Assembly: GCA_012934845.2 (NCBI GenBank)
Contig: WNNJ02000089.1
Coordinates: 147,473 to 211,472, forward strand
Source: Pomphorhynchus laevis
Taxonomy: Eukaryota > Acanthocephala > Palaeacanthocephala > Echinorhynchida > Pomphorhynchidae
Reading direction: 5' to 3'
Length of the DNA stretch: 64,000 bases
A program made the translations under genes and the position numbers. The stretch's first letter is position 1. Every line of letters begins with the position of its first letter. Positions 46,496 to 55,989 of the stretch are shown here, piece after piece. The notes under the pieces were generated by a model. It did not search any database. It was not told where the DNA came from and saw nothing but the letters and a program-made list of their open reading frames with translations.

Positions 46496-46622
46496 TTATT
46501 GAGAATAGATCTAGTGTTGAGGAGACCGAGGCGAGAACCGTGTGCAGTGGCGAAAGAGTCTAGTGGAGAAGACACATAGGAGAGATGGAGCGCCATCGAA
46601 TTTTTGGACGGGTGTGGACAAC
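46495..46622 (-). mobile_element. LINE family A piece fused to LINE B
   Basis: The minus strand reads MALHLSYVSSPLDSFATAHG then SRLGLLNTRSILNK, the start of family A ORF2 (58748). It then switches at 46495 to WSYVRSSKALVATISS, which belongs to the EN-RT linker of family B-type LINEs. The frame stays open across the junction for 76 codons. Confidence 0.85.
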
Positions 46623-46672
46623 TTTCTTGGCTGCTTAATAAACTAATTACAAAAAGTTACAAACATCATACA

Positions 46673-46724
46673 ACGACAACCATCGACGACAACAATCGAC
46701 GACAACCATCGACGGCAACCATCG
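46673..46724 (+). repeat. Four 13-bp direct repeats in the LINE A 5' UTR
   Basis: Units ACGACAACCATCG, ACGACAACAATCG, ACGACAACCATCG and ACGGCAACCATCG end 3 bases before the ORF1 ATG. Confidence 0.95.
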
Positions 46725-46727
46725 TTT

Positions 46728-47720
46728 ATGGGAGGACGTAAGAAAACAACTAAGACCGACACCAACTATGGACAACTGCAAGTACAGTGCTCGATACACG
46801 ACTGCAGCGTCTGGACAACAATCACCTGCGACAAGAATAAGGCTAAAGATGACTTCGTATGTGGTTTTTGTGCCAACAAACTAATCTGCAACCTTTCCAA
46901 TAAGCACATATCAACATCCAAAACGTCAACTCAAACTACCCCCGTCGTTTCTAATGTCCTTTCTCCACCCACCGACCCTGCCACCATATACACTTCCCAT
47001 TCCATGTCATCTTCACTCCCCGACACCCCACGTCCCGTCCTTCCCGTCTCGTTTCTCAATACCTTGCATCCATCAATCAAAATCACCTCCACCAACCTCC
47101 ACTATCCTTCCACTCATAACCTTTCCTCACATCGCTTGCCACCCTCTTTATTATCATTATCCTCTATGTATCCCGTCGTCAAACCAAATCCCTCCAAAGC
47201 ATCAACTGACAGCTCTTCTATCGTGATCTCACCTACTCACGTCAGTCGTCCTCCTTTACGAAAGCGCTTTGCTTCTCGCGGTCGTTGCGTCATTGTTACT
47301 AATATCACGCCTTCTAACCCCTTATCTCCACAAGCACGTCTGGACCACGATGTTTCCGCCTTTAGATCCATCCTCTCGTCTATTGTTCCTGCAGATAAAC
47401 CATCCTTTTTCAAGGACATTTCTCCTGTCGCATTCATCCGTCTAAACAAATCTTCTCAATCTAATCCTTCCCAGCTCCCTCTCCTAAAAATTGTTTTCAA
47501 GCATCGCTCTCACGCGTCTTCTGTCCTCTCTCAACGATTTAAACTCATGTCGTCTTTAACCACTAGAATTTTCCCCGATCGCATCCCTTCTGAAATCGCT
47601 CAACTCTCTTCTGCCCGCATCAAAAAACGCCGTCGCGAGGAAAACGGCGAAACATCACTCTCCATCCGAAACATAGAGGGAAATTTTCAAGTTGTACACA
47701 CCAGTTCCAAAATTCAATAA
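46728..47720 (+). CDS. LINE family A ORF1 (copy 1)
   Basis: A 330-residue open frame. The N-terminus MGGRKKTTKTDTN leads into a PHD-like zinc finger (CSIHDCSVWTTI ... FVCGFCANKL), a feature known in CR1/L2-type ORF1. A Ser/Pro-rich linker follows, then a conserved half from SLPDTPRPVLPVSFLN to the end that is nearly identical to the ORF1 at 57387, including GRCVIVTNITPSNPL and ARLDHDVSAFRSILSSI. The N-terminal 90 residues are unlike that other copy. Confidence 0.8.
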   Translation: MGGRKKTTKTDTNYGQLQVQCSIHDCSVWTTITCDKNKAKDDFVCGFCANKLICNLSNKHISTSKTSTQTTPVVSNVLSPPTDPATIYTSHSMSSSLPDTPRPVLPVSFLNTLHPSIKITSTNLHYPSTHNLSSHRLPPSLLSLSSMYPVVKPNPSKASTDSSSIVISPTHVSRPPLRKRFASRGRCVIVTNITPSNPLSPQARLDHDVSAFRSILSSIVPADKPSFFKDISPVAFIRLNKSSQSNPSQLPLLKIVFKHRSHASSVLSQRFKLMSSLTTRIFPDRIPSEIAQLSSARIKKRRREENGETSLSIRNIEGNFQVVHTSSKIQ

Positions 47721-48544
47721 CGCTTCATCACCCCTATGTGTCTTCTACGTTAGACCATTTCACCATCACACACCGTTTCCGCATCGGCCTCCTCAACACT
47801 AGATCTATTCTCAATAAATCCGATCTTATTCTCAACTTATTCACCAAGCAATCCATCGATCTCTTCTGCCTCACCGAATACTGGCACTAAGATACCGACG
47901 AGCTTTCCATTCGCCGTCTGCTCTCTGCCGGTTGCTCCCTAGTCAAATCCGCCCGCCCCCTCAGCTCATGCCCTTCTAAATTCTCTAATCATGGCGGCAT
48001 CGTCGCATTCGCGCGTCACCCCGCGTCTCTTCGCAAAATCAATCCCCCTTTCAGTCCTTGCTCTTTTGAATTGCTCACTTGTCGTTATTCTAATTAGATC
48101 ACTCTAGTTCTCGCCATTGTATACCGTCCTGGTTCATCAGCTCTTACGGCCTTATTTTTTACCGAACTCGCTGACCTCCTTTCTCATTGTTCTTTGTCCT
48201 CAATTCCTTCACTCGTTCTAGGCGACTTCAATATCCGCCTAAACCGCCCCTCTTCCACGGATTCCATCCGGTTCATCAACATTCCATTCAACTGCAATTA
48301 TAAACTCATTTTCACTGCCCCGATACAAATCCTTGGCGGGCTCTCGACATCATAGCTGTCCCGATCGTTTTAATGTATATACCTCACTGTCCATCTCTGA
48401 TCCAGGTCTATCCGATCATTTTCTTGTCATACTTGATCTCACTCACAACCACCCCGCCTCACACATCAACCATCCTACGTCGCATCTATCCATATCGTAT
48501 CTATCTAATTTCAACATAACAACTTCCTTTCCTCACGAACAGTC

Positions 48545-50135
48545 GTAATTAATAATACATAGTTTCAGTATTTCTGACAGAGGTCATATTACCGGGAAAA
48601 CAAAGTCCACAGGTCAATAATAACATATCAGTAGAACAAATCAAATCAGCTAACTGAGTCTACGTATTTAATATAATTATAAAATAAACAAAACATAATA
48701 ATGCTAAATCAAAATTGAATAATTAAATAATAAAATAAATAATTGTTTTTAGATTTTCTATAAGATTTTTATAATATTTTATATAATTTTATATAATAGA
48801 GGACCTCATGAGGAACTACTATCAAATCAGCTAACTGAGTATACGTATTTAATATAATTATAAACTAAACAAAACATAATTATGCTAAATAAAAATTTAA
48901 TAATTAAATAATAAAATAAATAATTGTTATAAGATTTTTTTTATAATTTAAATCAAGTTAAAATAACAAATTGAAATCTAAAATAAAAAATAAGAAATTG
49001 AAATTTTAAATAAAAAATAAAAAGTTGAAATTTAAAATAAAAAATAAAAAATTGAAATTTAAAATAAACGTCATTTTTATGAATAAACTAATAAATAACA
49101 GACGTTGTATCTAAATAAGAATTTGGGGTCATCAGGAGGAACTACTATGCTATCAGGTTTTGGCTCCTAACTCCTCTAACCAACATAGCAGCGGGGCCAA
49201 ATACATGCTAATGATGTATTTCCTCTGAAATAACTATCTAGTATATTATTCTAATACAAAGTATATTATTTATTATCCATCCATAAAAATTTGCCACTTA
49301 AGAGTTTAAATTTATTCTTTATATTATTGTGTTGATTTATATATTTTACTATTTTCTGTTTGATGTTATTTTTATAGTAACCTAGTTTAAAATATCTATC
49401 TATTAAATTAGTTAAATGATTTTGAAGAAAGCCTATATTATAACATACTGTTGCAATTCTTAAAATTTCATTATTTAATGTATTATATTTTATATTATAT
49501 GGTATGCATGAATGCTCATGCAAAAATTGACTAATAAACAACAGACGTTGTATTAGAATAAGGATTAGGATATCTTTAAACTTAAAGATATCCTAATATC
49601 CTTAAAGATATTATTAGGATATCTTTAAGGAACTTTTTTAAGTTCCTCAAGTTGACTAATAAAAACAGACGTTGTATCAGAATAAGAATTTGGGGTCATC
49701 AGGAGGAACTACTATGCTATCAGGTTTTGGCTCCTATTCATCGACCTATAAAAACGTTTTATAGGCAAATGTATGTTGGGCATTGTGAAATACTCCATTG
49801 TAATCAAATCAGCTAACTGAGTCTACGTATTAATATAATTAGAAAATAAACAAAACATAATAATGCTAAATCAAATTTTAATAATTAAATAATAAATAAT
49901 TGTTATAAGATTATTTATAATTTATATCAAGTAGTCTGATAATATAGTCTGAAATATAGTCTGATCTCAAACATATATATCAGACTATATTACTATTAAT
50001 ATTTTATTGATAATATTACTATTAACAATAAATAATTTTCAGAACAAAAATATTTAACAGCTTAAACACACAAACAAAAATTTAAAGAGCTTAAACATAC
50101 ACTAATTACAATAAAGAGAAGAGGAAGTAATCTAC
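48545..50135 (+). repeat. Repeat R cluster inserted in LINE A copy 1
   Basis: Several tandem or near-tandem copies of the R family: starts with AATCAGCTAACTGAGT at about 48650, 48825 and 49807, and core units with CAGACGTTGTAT at about 49110, 49540 and 49665. A cascade of hairpins lies at 49565-49650 and an ATAGTCTGAT ladder at 49930-49990. No open frame. Confidence 0.65.
49565..49596. repeat. Perfect hairpin, 15-bp arms, 2-nt spacer
   Basis: TTAGGATATCTTTAA and its complement face each other; a second hairpin with CCTTAAAGATAT arms and an AGGAACTT hairpin follow directly. Confidence 0.95.
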
Positions 50136-50244
50136 TTAGCGGATTTGGAATCGAACCGCTTGCATTCTGTTGAACGCGCAATAAATTAACGTACAATCGT
50201 TTCTACGACTTCGGACCCAAGGATAGCGACAATACGAACTCAAC

Positions 50245-50703
50245 ATGCCCAAGGGAAAACATTCTAATATTCGGAAATGCTGCAGTTGTAACGGGCCTAA
50301 CGCGAAATGTAAAGGATGCAAATGTGGCAAAACTGGCACAAGGTGCGTCAATTGTTCAGCCCCAAATTGCTCAAACGAATATACTAATTCACTATCTCGT
50401 AATAAAAGCCCTAATCAACCTACGCGTAATTCACACTCATTATCCAATGAACATCAAAACAGTGCCGCATTAAATGGAAACGAGGAATATAAAAAGAATC
50501 ATGGTGAAATAATAACTGAAATCTTTGATGAAGTCATCCGGTGGAAGCCAAATATATTTCGTTTACCAAGATGTACCAAATCGAAAGTTTTTATAGACGA
50601 GTATCTACGAACGGGCGTCTACAAACACATGTTCTCTGACATCGGCTGTTGTTCTCTGTCAACTTGTTCTGCAGCGATACAGCAGATCCAACAAAAAAAT
50701 TGA
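50245..50703 (+). CDS. RT element N-terminal ORF with cysteine cluster
   Basis: It starts MPKGKHSNIRKCCSCNGPNA and continues KCKGCKCGKTGTRCVNC with further cysteines, a compact cluster likely to bind zinc and nucleic acid. A hydrophilic linker and a region ending YKHMFSDIG follow. The frame ends just as the next open frame (50649) takes over, so a frameshift separates it from the RT part. Confidence 0.7.
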   Translation: MPKGKHSNIRKCCSCNGPNAKCKGCKCGKTGTRCVNCSAPNCSNEYTNSLSRNKSPNQPTRNSHSLSNEHQNSAALNGNEEYKKNHGEIITEIFDEVIRWKPNIFRLPRCTKSKVFIDEYLRTGVYKHMFSDIGCCSLSTCSAAIQQIQQKN

Positions 50704-51248
50704 AGTTGATATTGACTCGGCGAATGTCTTTGTGGTTGAGTGGTGACATTGAACCGTTGTTATCTGAGGCCAGGCACTTACAGCTCACTGATTCTCAAAA
50801 AATCATCCGTAGGCAAGATACGGATATGTCAAAAACATTCTGCAAGCTCCTGCTTGGAGGTAAAATTACGGCTGCGATGAAACTTCTAGAGTCAAAGAAA
50901 GGGTACGAGAAACCGTTACATCTAGACGAAATGATCGATAAAAAATCAGTAAGACAGATTCTCCTTGAGAAACATCCCGATGCGGAAGAAGCAAGCAAAG
51001 ATGCGCGTTTGACCCAACCAATACATGGAGCCCACGATTTTCATCTAATCGAGTTTGAATTGATTGATGCTGAAAGAATAATAGCGGCAGCCAGAAGCGT
51101 GAAAGGTGGGGCCGGCCCTTCTGGTGTGGATGCTAAAGCATGGATATTGATGCTGACTAGTTTTGGTACCGAGTCACGACGATTGGCTGATGCCTTTTCA
51201 TCTTTTGCGAAACTTGTTTCTACCCAAGAGTTTCTGTCAATTCAATGA
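50649..51248 (+). CDS. RT element, pre-RT region
   Basis: The coding match begins near 50675. Motifs are MSLWLSGDIEPLLSEARHLQ, KKSVRQILLEKHPDAEEASK and VKGGAGPSGVDAKAWILML, the last being the family's GPSG.D motif before the RT fingers. Its stop overlaps the ATG of the next frame (ATGA at 51245-51248). Confidence 0.75.
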   Translation: MFSVNLFCSDTADPTKKLKLILTRRMSLWLSGDIEPLLSEARHLQLTDSQKIIRRQDTDMSKTFCKLLLGGKITAAMKLLESKKGYEKPLHLDEMIDKKSVRQILLEKHPDAEEASKDARLTQPIHGAHDFHLIEFELIDAERIIAAARSVKGGAGPSGVDAKAWILMLTSFGTESRRLADAFSSFAKLVSTQEFLSIQ

Positions 51249-52594
51249 AAGCCTTCACAGCAAGTAGATTAATCGCCCTGGGTAAGGAGCGTGGCGTACG
51301 TCCAATCGGTATCGGAGACGTTTCTAGACGAATTGTAACGAAGGCAATACTAAAAAATGCTCAACCATATGTGCAGAGAGTTTGCGGATCCGTACAGTTT
51401 TGTGCTGGACAACATGCTGGTACGGAATGCGTGGTCCATGCTCTACGAGATAATCTCATTAAAGAACCAGACTACTTGCTTTTAAGTATTGATGCGGATA
51501 ATGCGTTCAACCGTGTCAATCGGGAAGCAGCACTTGCAAATATGCCTCAAATATGTCTCGCACTATCAACAGTATTGTTAAACCTATACAGAAAAAAAAC
51601 GTCGTTGTCGATTGGGAATGAAATTATACATTCTCAAGAAGGCTTTACTCAAGGTGATGTATTCTCCATGTCTGCATTTGCAATTGCCACACTTCCTATG
51701 ATTCAGCGGTTGGCCGCAATTTTTCCAGATATTAAGAAGCTCTGGTATGCCAATGACGGCAATCTAGTTGGTAGTCTCTCTCGAATTAGGGAGGCATTTG
51801 AACTGCTATGTAAAATCGGACCATCATACGGTTTCTATGTTAATCCTGGAAAATGTCGGTTATACGCAAACAGATGCAACAAAAGCACTCTTAACACTTT
51901 GTTTGACGACCTACGGGTTCCTGTTGAAGTTGAGGGCATAACTGTACTGGGATCTCATATAGGAAAAGACAAATTCGTCGAGTGTAATATTCAGTCGGCT
52001 GTGCGCTCGTTGATTGAGTTGGTTACTCGCCTCAAACATATCGGTCAATCCGAGCTGCAGATAGCATATGTTGCTCTCACAAGATCACTCCAACACAAAT
52101 GGTTGTATCTGCAAAGATCGTGTCATTGTTCGGGAGATTGGTTTGAGACTCGTATACATTCAATAAGGTCGATGCTGTCTGATCTGACTGGAATTGACGT
52201 TGAAACATACCAAGCTATGTGGAGAGTTTTCAACCTTAGTACCAGAACTGGTGGCGTCGGCGTCAGGGATCCAAAACGAGACGTCGATCATGAATATAAT
52301 GCCTCACGTGAGATATGTGATCATTGTTTTGAAAATCTCTGTGTTATCGACTTCATCAATAAGCAACATACAGTACTTAAGGATACACGTGCAAGGAGGC
52401 AAGAAATTGAAACAATGAATCGCGTTGAGGTCCTTAGCCAGGCTGATCCTTCTCTGAGTAACGCTATTCAGCACGCGTCAGTAATCGGAGCATCCTCATG
52501 GCTTACAACGTATCAGACAAACAACTTTAACTCAAGAATAAGTAACGTAGTCTTCCGAGATGCATTGGCCACCAGATACGTTACTCCCATCTGA
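51245..52594 (+). CDS. RT element, reverse transcriptase domain
   Basis: A 449-residue frame with SRLIALGKERGVRPIGIG, QFCAGQHAGTECVVHALRD, LSIDADNAFNRVNREAAL, EGFTQGDVFSMSAFAIATLP, and motif C reading WYANDGNLVG. In relatives I recall motif C is WYADD, so the first aspartate of the catalytic pair is replaced here, consistent with a dead copy. The thumb follows (QIAYVALTRSLQHKWLYLQR). Confidence 0.85.
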   Translation: MKAFTASRLIALGKERGVRPIGIGDVSRRIVTKAILKNAQPYVQRVCGSVQFCAGQHAGTECVVHALRDNLIKEPDYLLLSIDADNAFNRVNREAALANMPQICLALSTVLLNLYRKKTSLSIGNEIIHSQEGFTQGDVFSMSAFAIATLPMIQRLAAIFPDIKKLWYANDGNLVGSLSRIREAFELLCKIGPSYGFYVNPGKCRLYANRCNKSTLNTLFDDLRVPVEVEGITVLGSHIGKDKFVECNIQSAVRSLIELVTRLKHIGQSELQIAYVALTRSLQHKWLYLQRSCHCSGDWFETRIHSIRSMLSDLTGIDVETYQAMWRVFNLSTRTGGVGVRDPKRDVDHEYNASREICDHCFENLCVIDFINKQHTVLKDTRARRQEIETMNRVEVLSQADPSLSNAIQHASVIGASSWLTTYQTNNFNSRISNVVFRDALATRYVTPI

Positions 52595-53208
52595 TTCACC
52601 GATATATTGTCAATGTGGTGAAGCAAATTCGATTTCCCACACATTTTCATGTCCTCTGGGTGGCCTGCCATCGATGAGACATGATGCGGTTCGTGACTTT
52701 CTTGCACACAAATTGAGCGAAGTTTGCCAAAACGTTGCAATTGAACCAAAGTTATCTCCACTACATGATAACATATGTTTTGAAAATCAAAACACAACAA
52801 CAGATCGCTAAGCGATACTCGATATATCTTGTTCAGGACTCTTTGGGGATATAACGGAGTGTAGTTTCATCGATGTTTGTGTGCTTAACGCTTACGCTCC
52901 TTCAAATTCTGGCAAGAGTCTTGGATCCTGTTTTGAATATCACGAACAATGGAAGAGAAATAAATATAGGGAGAGGATAAATAGTGTTGAACGAGCGTCA
53001 TTAATAACAGCATTATTTTCGTTTCTTGGCAGATCTGCGACCGGTTCGCCAATTTTATTAAGAAGGATCGCAAGCTGCTTGACAATGAGCAATGACACCT
53101 CTTAAAATGACGAAATCAATAAAATACAAAGCTCAGTGGGAATAATAATGGCTAAGATGATTTCTCGGTGTGTCCACGGTGCGCGATCAGCTATCCACCG
53201 CGCCTGTA
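52560..53208 (+). CDS. RT element, CCHC finger and C-terminal nuclease-like region
   Basis: In a shifted frame, YCQCGEANSISHTFSC then PLGGLPSMRHDAVRDFLAHK give a C-C-H-C finger and the RH motif seen before the nuclease in R2-like elements. After a stop, CSFIDVCVLNAYAPSNSGKS and the charged YRERINSVERASLIT correspond to the family's FFDVRVFNP.APS and EQRI.EVEHA.FT. The region ends SRCVHGARSA. Broken by a stop and frame changes. Confidence 0.7.
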
Positions 53209-53274
53209 AATGACATAATTAAAACATTTTACGGGCCCATTTGCGGGAACCCTTTGTCTATGTATATGTATTAA

Positions 53275-53500
53275 TAAATATTATATATAATACAATCGCT
53301 TCTAATATTCAATTTTATCTTTGTATTTATATTTAGGTAGGCGTTATATTCTATAAAGTTAAAGATAATATATAGATTTCTTACTTTTAAATAATTTTGA
53401 TTTATCAAAATATTTAAGGATTCTGATAATTCAATTTGATCCTTGTATTTATATTTACTTTATGGTTTAATTTTTCTTAGATATGCGTTTTATTTATGTT
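53275..53500. other. AT-rich spacer between the RT element and LINE A
   Basis: Nothing recognised. Confidence 0.4.
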
Positions 53501-53502
53501 AG

Positions 53503-54647
53503 GTATGCGTTGCCTTTATTTTTGACTCTGAACTCACATCCACTCTCGATCTTATCTTGCCCTTCAAGCCTCACCCTCACCGTCGCTTGCACCATGCCCC
53601 ATAGTTTGACATCCAATGCCTACTCTCAAAGCGTCGACTCCGTCATGCTTTTCGAGTATATCACCGCCCTTTCAGACGTGATATCCACTCGCTCACTCCG
53701 TCTTTTCGTGATTCCTATCTTGCTCTTCGCCTGTCTAATCTCAAACTACTGCGTACCAAATGCAAATCCTTCTGGCAGCATAAACGATATCGGCATTTCT
53801 GCCTCCAACTGTCTTTCTTCTATCTACAAACGTCTCTCCAATCTCCATCTCGTTTTAAACCCCGAAAAGTCCAAAATAATGTGGATCCTCCCCCGTAAAC
53901 CAAACATGTCTCCTCCCACTGTATATTTTGCCTCATCGATCATCCTCATAGTCCACAATCTCACTTTCTTAGGCTTCCATTTCGATGATCACCTTTCCCT
54001 TAAACCGTTCGTCCGTGACAAGGTCCGCTCATCTAACTTAATTCTCCGTGACATCCGCCGTATCCGCCCCCTTATCGACTTCCGTTCTTGCATGTCTCTT
54101 TTTTCATCGCTTCTTTTCCCTAAAATCGATTACTGCCTTAGCCTTTTCGCCAATTCTCCAAAATCCATCATCCTACCCCTACAACGAATAATCAACACCG
54201 CCGTTCAAGTGCTCTTTCGTCTCTGTCGCTTCGACCACACATCCACATATTTTGCCCAACTCTCCTGGCCCACCATCCACATTCGCATCAAACTCCGCCT
54301 TCTTCTCGTTACTTTTCGTTTCATCGCTGTCGGATCCCCATCGTTCATCAACCTTCTTTCTTAGACGATACTCGCCCCACCTCGCTATCGCTTCGTTCCT
54401 GTCATACCCTCTTACTCCACGTTCCTAATTACTCCAACAACTACGGTCTCCGATCCTTCCTCGTCGCCGCCTCACTCGCCTGGAATCAACTCCCTCTCGA
54501 CGTCCGCCGCGCTCCCTCCTTTATCACATTCAAACACCTCCTCCGTTCACACCTTCTCGACACCTGATTCACAGTCTTGTTTTGTTGTTTGTGGTCATGT
54601 AAGCGTGCGCTGGCACGCATTTGCCACGTTAAAATAAATCTTTTTTA
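53503..54647 (+). mobile_element. LINE family A copy 1, 3' part with RT core deleted
   Basis: It aligns to 59610-59888 and then jumps to 60862-61720 of the intact copy, so about 0.97 kb carrying the RT fingers and catalytic palm is missing. The rest is the RT thumb, the C-terminus (PKIDYCLSLFANSPKSIILP, LAWNQLPLDVRRAPS-equivalent) and the 3' UTR with its GCGTGC hairpin at 54603-54618. A 293-codon open frame (53483-54364) results from the deletion joining an out-of-frame stretch to the proper frame; it is not a normal ORF2 product. Confidence 0.85.
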
Positions 54648-54679
54648 GATTAATAGCTTTTGTAATGAAATATTTGTAA

Positions 54680-55045
54680 ATAACAAGACTACGTCAGCTG
54701 TCGCAAACCGGCATCCGGTTGGGTTAAGAGTTCTTACTTTGCTTGCAAACTCTTGTCCATTTTTATAAAGGAATTGCTCACTGGTTTATTCTGTAAAATG
54801 AGTTTATTAATGTATTTCGCCAGCTTGTGTTAAAAACATTTATATGATGCGATTACTGGTCTCATTTCCAACTTTGGTTTGTGTATCTTAAGTAGAAGAT
54901 ACAGGAATCCAAGCGAAGCGTTATCTGATTTTAGCGTCTTGTACGGGGCTTCATCTAAGCTGCCTTGAGTTGCCTTGTATTCTCGGGGATGGTTCGCAAT
55001 AAAAAAGTTACTTTTGACCCGAAAGCAATTCTCAACGATATAATT
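54680..55045 (-). mobile_element. Penelope-like RT fragment
   Basis: The minus strand reads LGFLYLLLKIHKPKLEMRPV then IASYKCF, and later CRFATADVV, the fingers and motif A entry of Penelope-like RTs. Its order relative to the GIY-YIG fragment at 56.1 kb is wrong for a single element, so it is a separate insertion. Broken. Confidence 0.75.
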
Positions 55046-55229
55046 TATTAAGCTTATAAATTATTAACTTAATAAATAAAGTCATAAATAAGAATTACTC
55101 AAAGAATTTTTGTGGTAATAAAATATTGGTATTTTTTAAGAAATCACTTAAATATTTAATTTATTAATTTTTTATAATTTTTTTTCAAAGTTACAAGTCT
55201 CCCAGAGAGCAGTGATCATTAAAATCAAC

Positions 55230-55625
55230 ACAGTATGTCGATATGTCATTAGCTTAAACAAATCTTTGCTAAAGCAAATCTCTTGAAGCATTCGACAAAG
55301 CACTTTGCGTGATCCGCATTTGCGCCAGGACATCCTCGGAGGTCACGAAAGGTATATGCCTTACGGATCGGGAAGATCGCAAACACATTAAATTTAATCT
55401 CGCAAAGGATATGCTTCACGGATCGGAGAACTCGCAGCAAATGGAAACTGCTCTCGCAATGGACATGACTATTATTGTTCGCTACCAGGCGACCGAATCC
55501 GCGGATGGAGCTTATCTCATATAATTTCCGTGCAATCGCCTTGGTAATCGCATCTGCTGATGTCCCGATCCCACCAGTTAATAATAATACTGGTAGTTCA
55601 ATAATAATACGTGGTAGTTCAAGGT
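55230..55625 (-). other. Unclassified GC-richer open region
   Basis: The minus strand is open for more than 100 codons (TGGIGTSADAITKAIARKLY near the start; DLRGCPGANADHAKCFVECF later). The first part recalls the STTGGMG...KRLA motif of the RT element's C-terminus, but the rest does not match it. Function and family unknown. Confidence 0.35.
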
Positions 55626-55830
55626 CGCATAGAAAGCCTTTCCTTTTTCATTAAAGGAAAGGTGACTTCCTTTTTTATTTAAGGAAAGGTAACAATAAAG
55701 GTGATTACTGACGAGACTTTATTGTTGAAGTGAAACGCGTTTATAAAAAACACATCAAGTGCTCTTATTTATTTTTGTCTTTTTTTTGGCGGTTTTACTC
55801 AATAACAAAATATACAAAAAGGATCTCATA

Positions 55831-55863
55831 ATGGACGATCCCGTCAACAGCCGGTTTAACGAT
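55831..55863 (+). repeat. 33-bp segment shared with 18308-18340
   Basis: Almost the same 33 bases, beginning ATGGACGATCCCGTCAACAG, followed by a short TATATA run. Confidence 0.7.
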
Positions 55864-55989
55864 TATAACCTATATATATCCATTAGATTTGCGGAAAACT
55901 GATACTATCCCGGATCATCCATTGAATGATACATTAGTAATAATTGTCGTAAGTAGATAAAAAACAGGAAATGAAGACCAAGAGCAATT

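Larger units (their letters stand above)
46640..48540 (+). mobile_element. LINE family A copy 1, 5' part (5' UTR, ORF1, endonuclease)
   Basis: The 5' UTR includes four 13-base repeats at 46673-46724. ORF1 follows, then an ORF2 endonuclease region with LVLGDFN-equivalent sequence at about 48215-48240 that is no longer open. The copy stops at 48540, exactly where homology resumes at 53503, so the two parts are one element interrupted by about 5 kb. Confidence 0.85.
50240..53270 (+). mobile_element. RT element with N-terminal Cys cluster and R2-like C-terminus, longest copy
   Basis: This is the longest copy in the window: an N-terminal cysteine cluster, a central RT, a CCHC-type finger and a C-terminal endonuclease-like region ending SRCVHGARSAIHRACK near 53208. 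The order of finger and nuclease resembles R2/NeSL-type non-LTR elements, but the RT fingers read GVRPIGIGDVSRRI rather than the usual LRPIS. I cannot assign it to a named clade. It is broken in several places and lies inside LINE A copy 1. Four more fragments of the family lie in Piezo introns. Confidence 0.8.

Noticed and set aside
53483-54364. 293-codon open frame as a real protein
   Set aside because: It is a product of an internal deletion in LINE A, half of it out of the element's frame.
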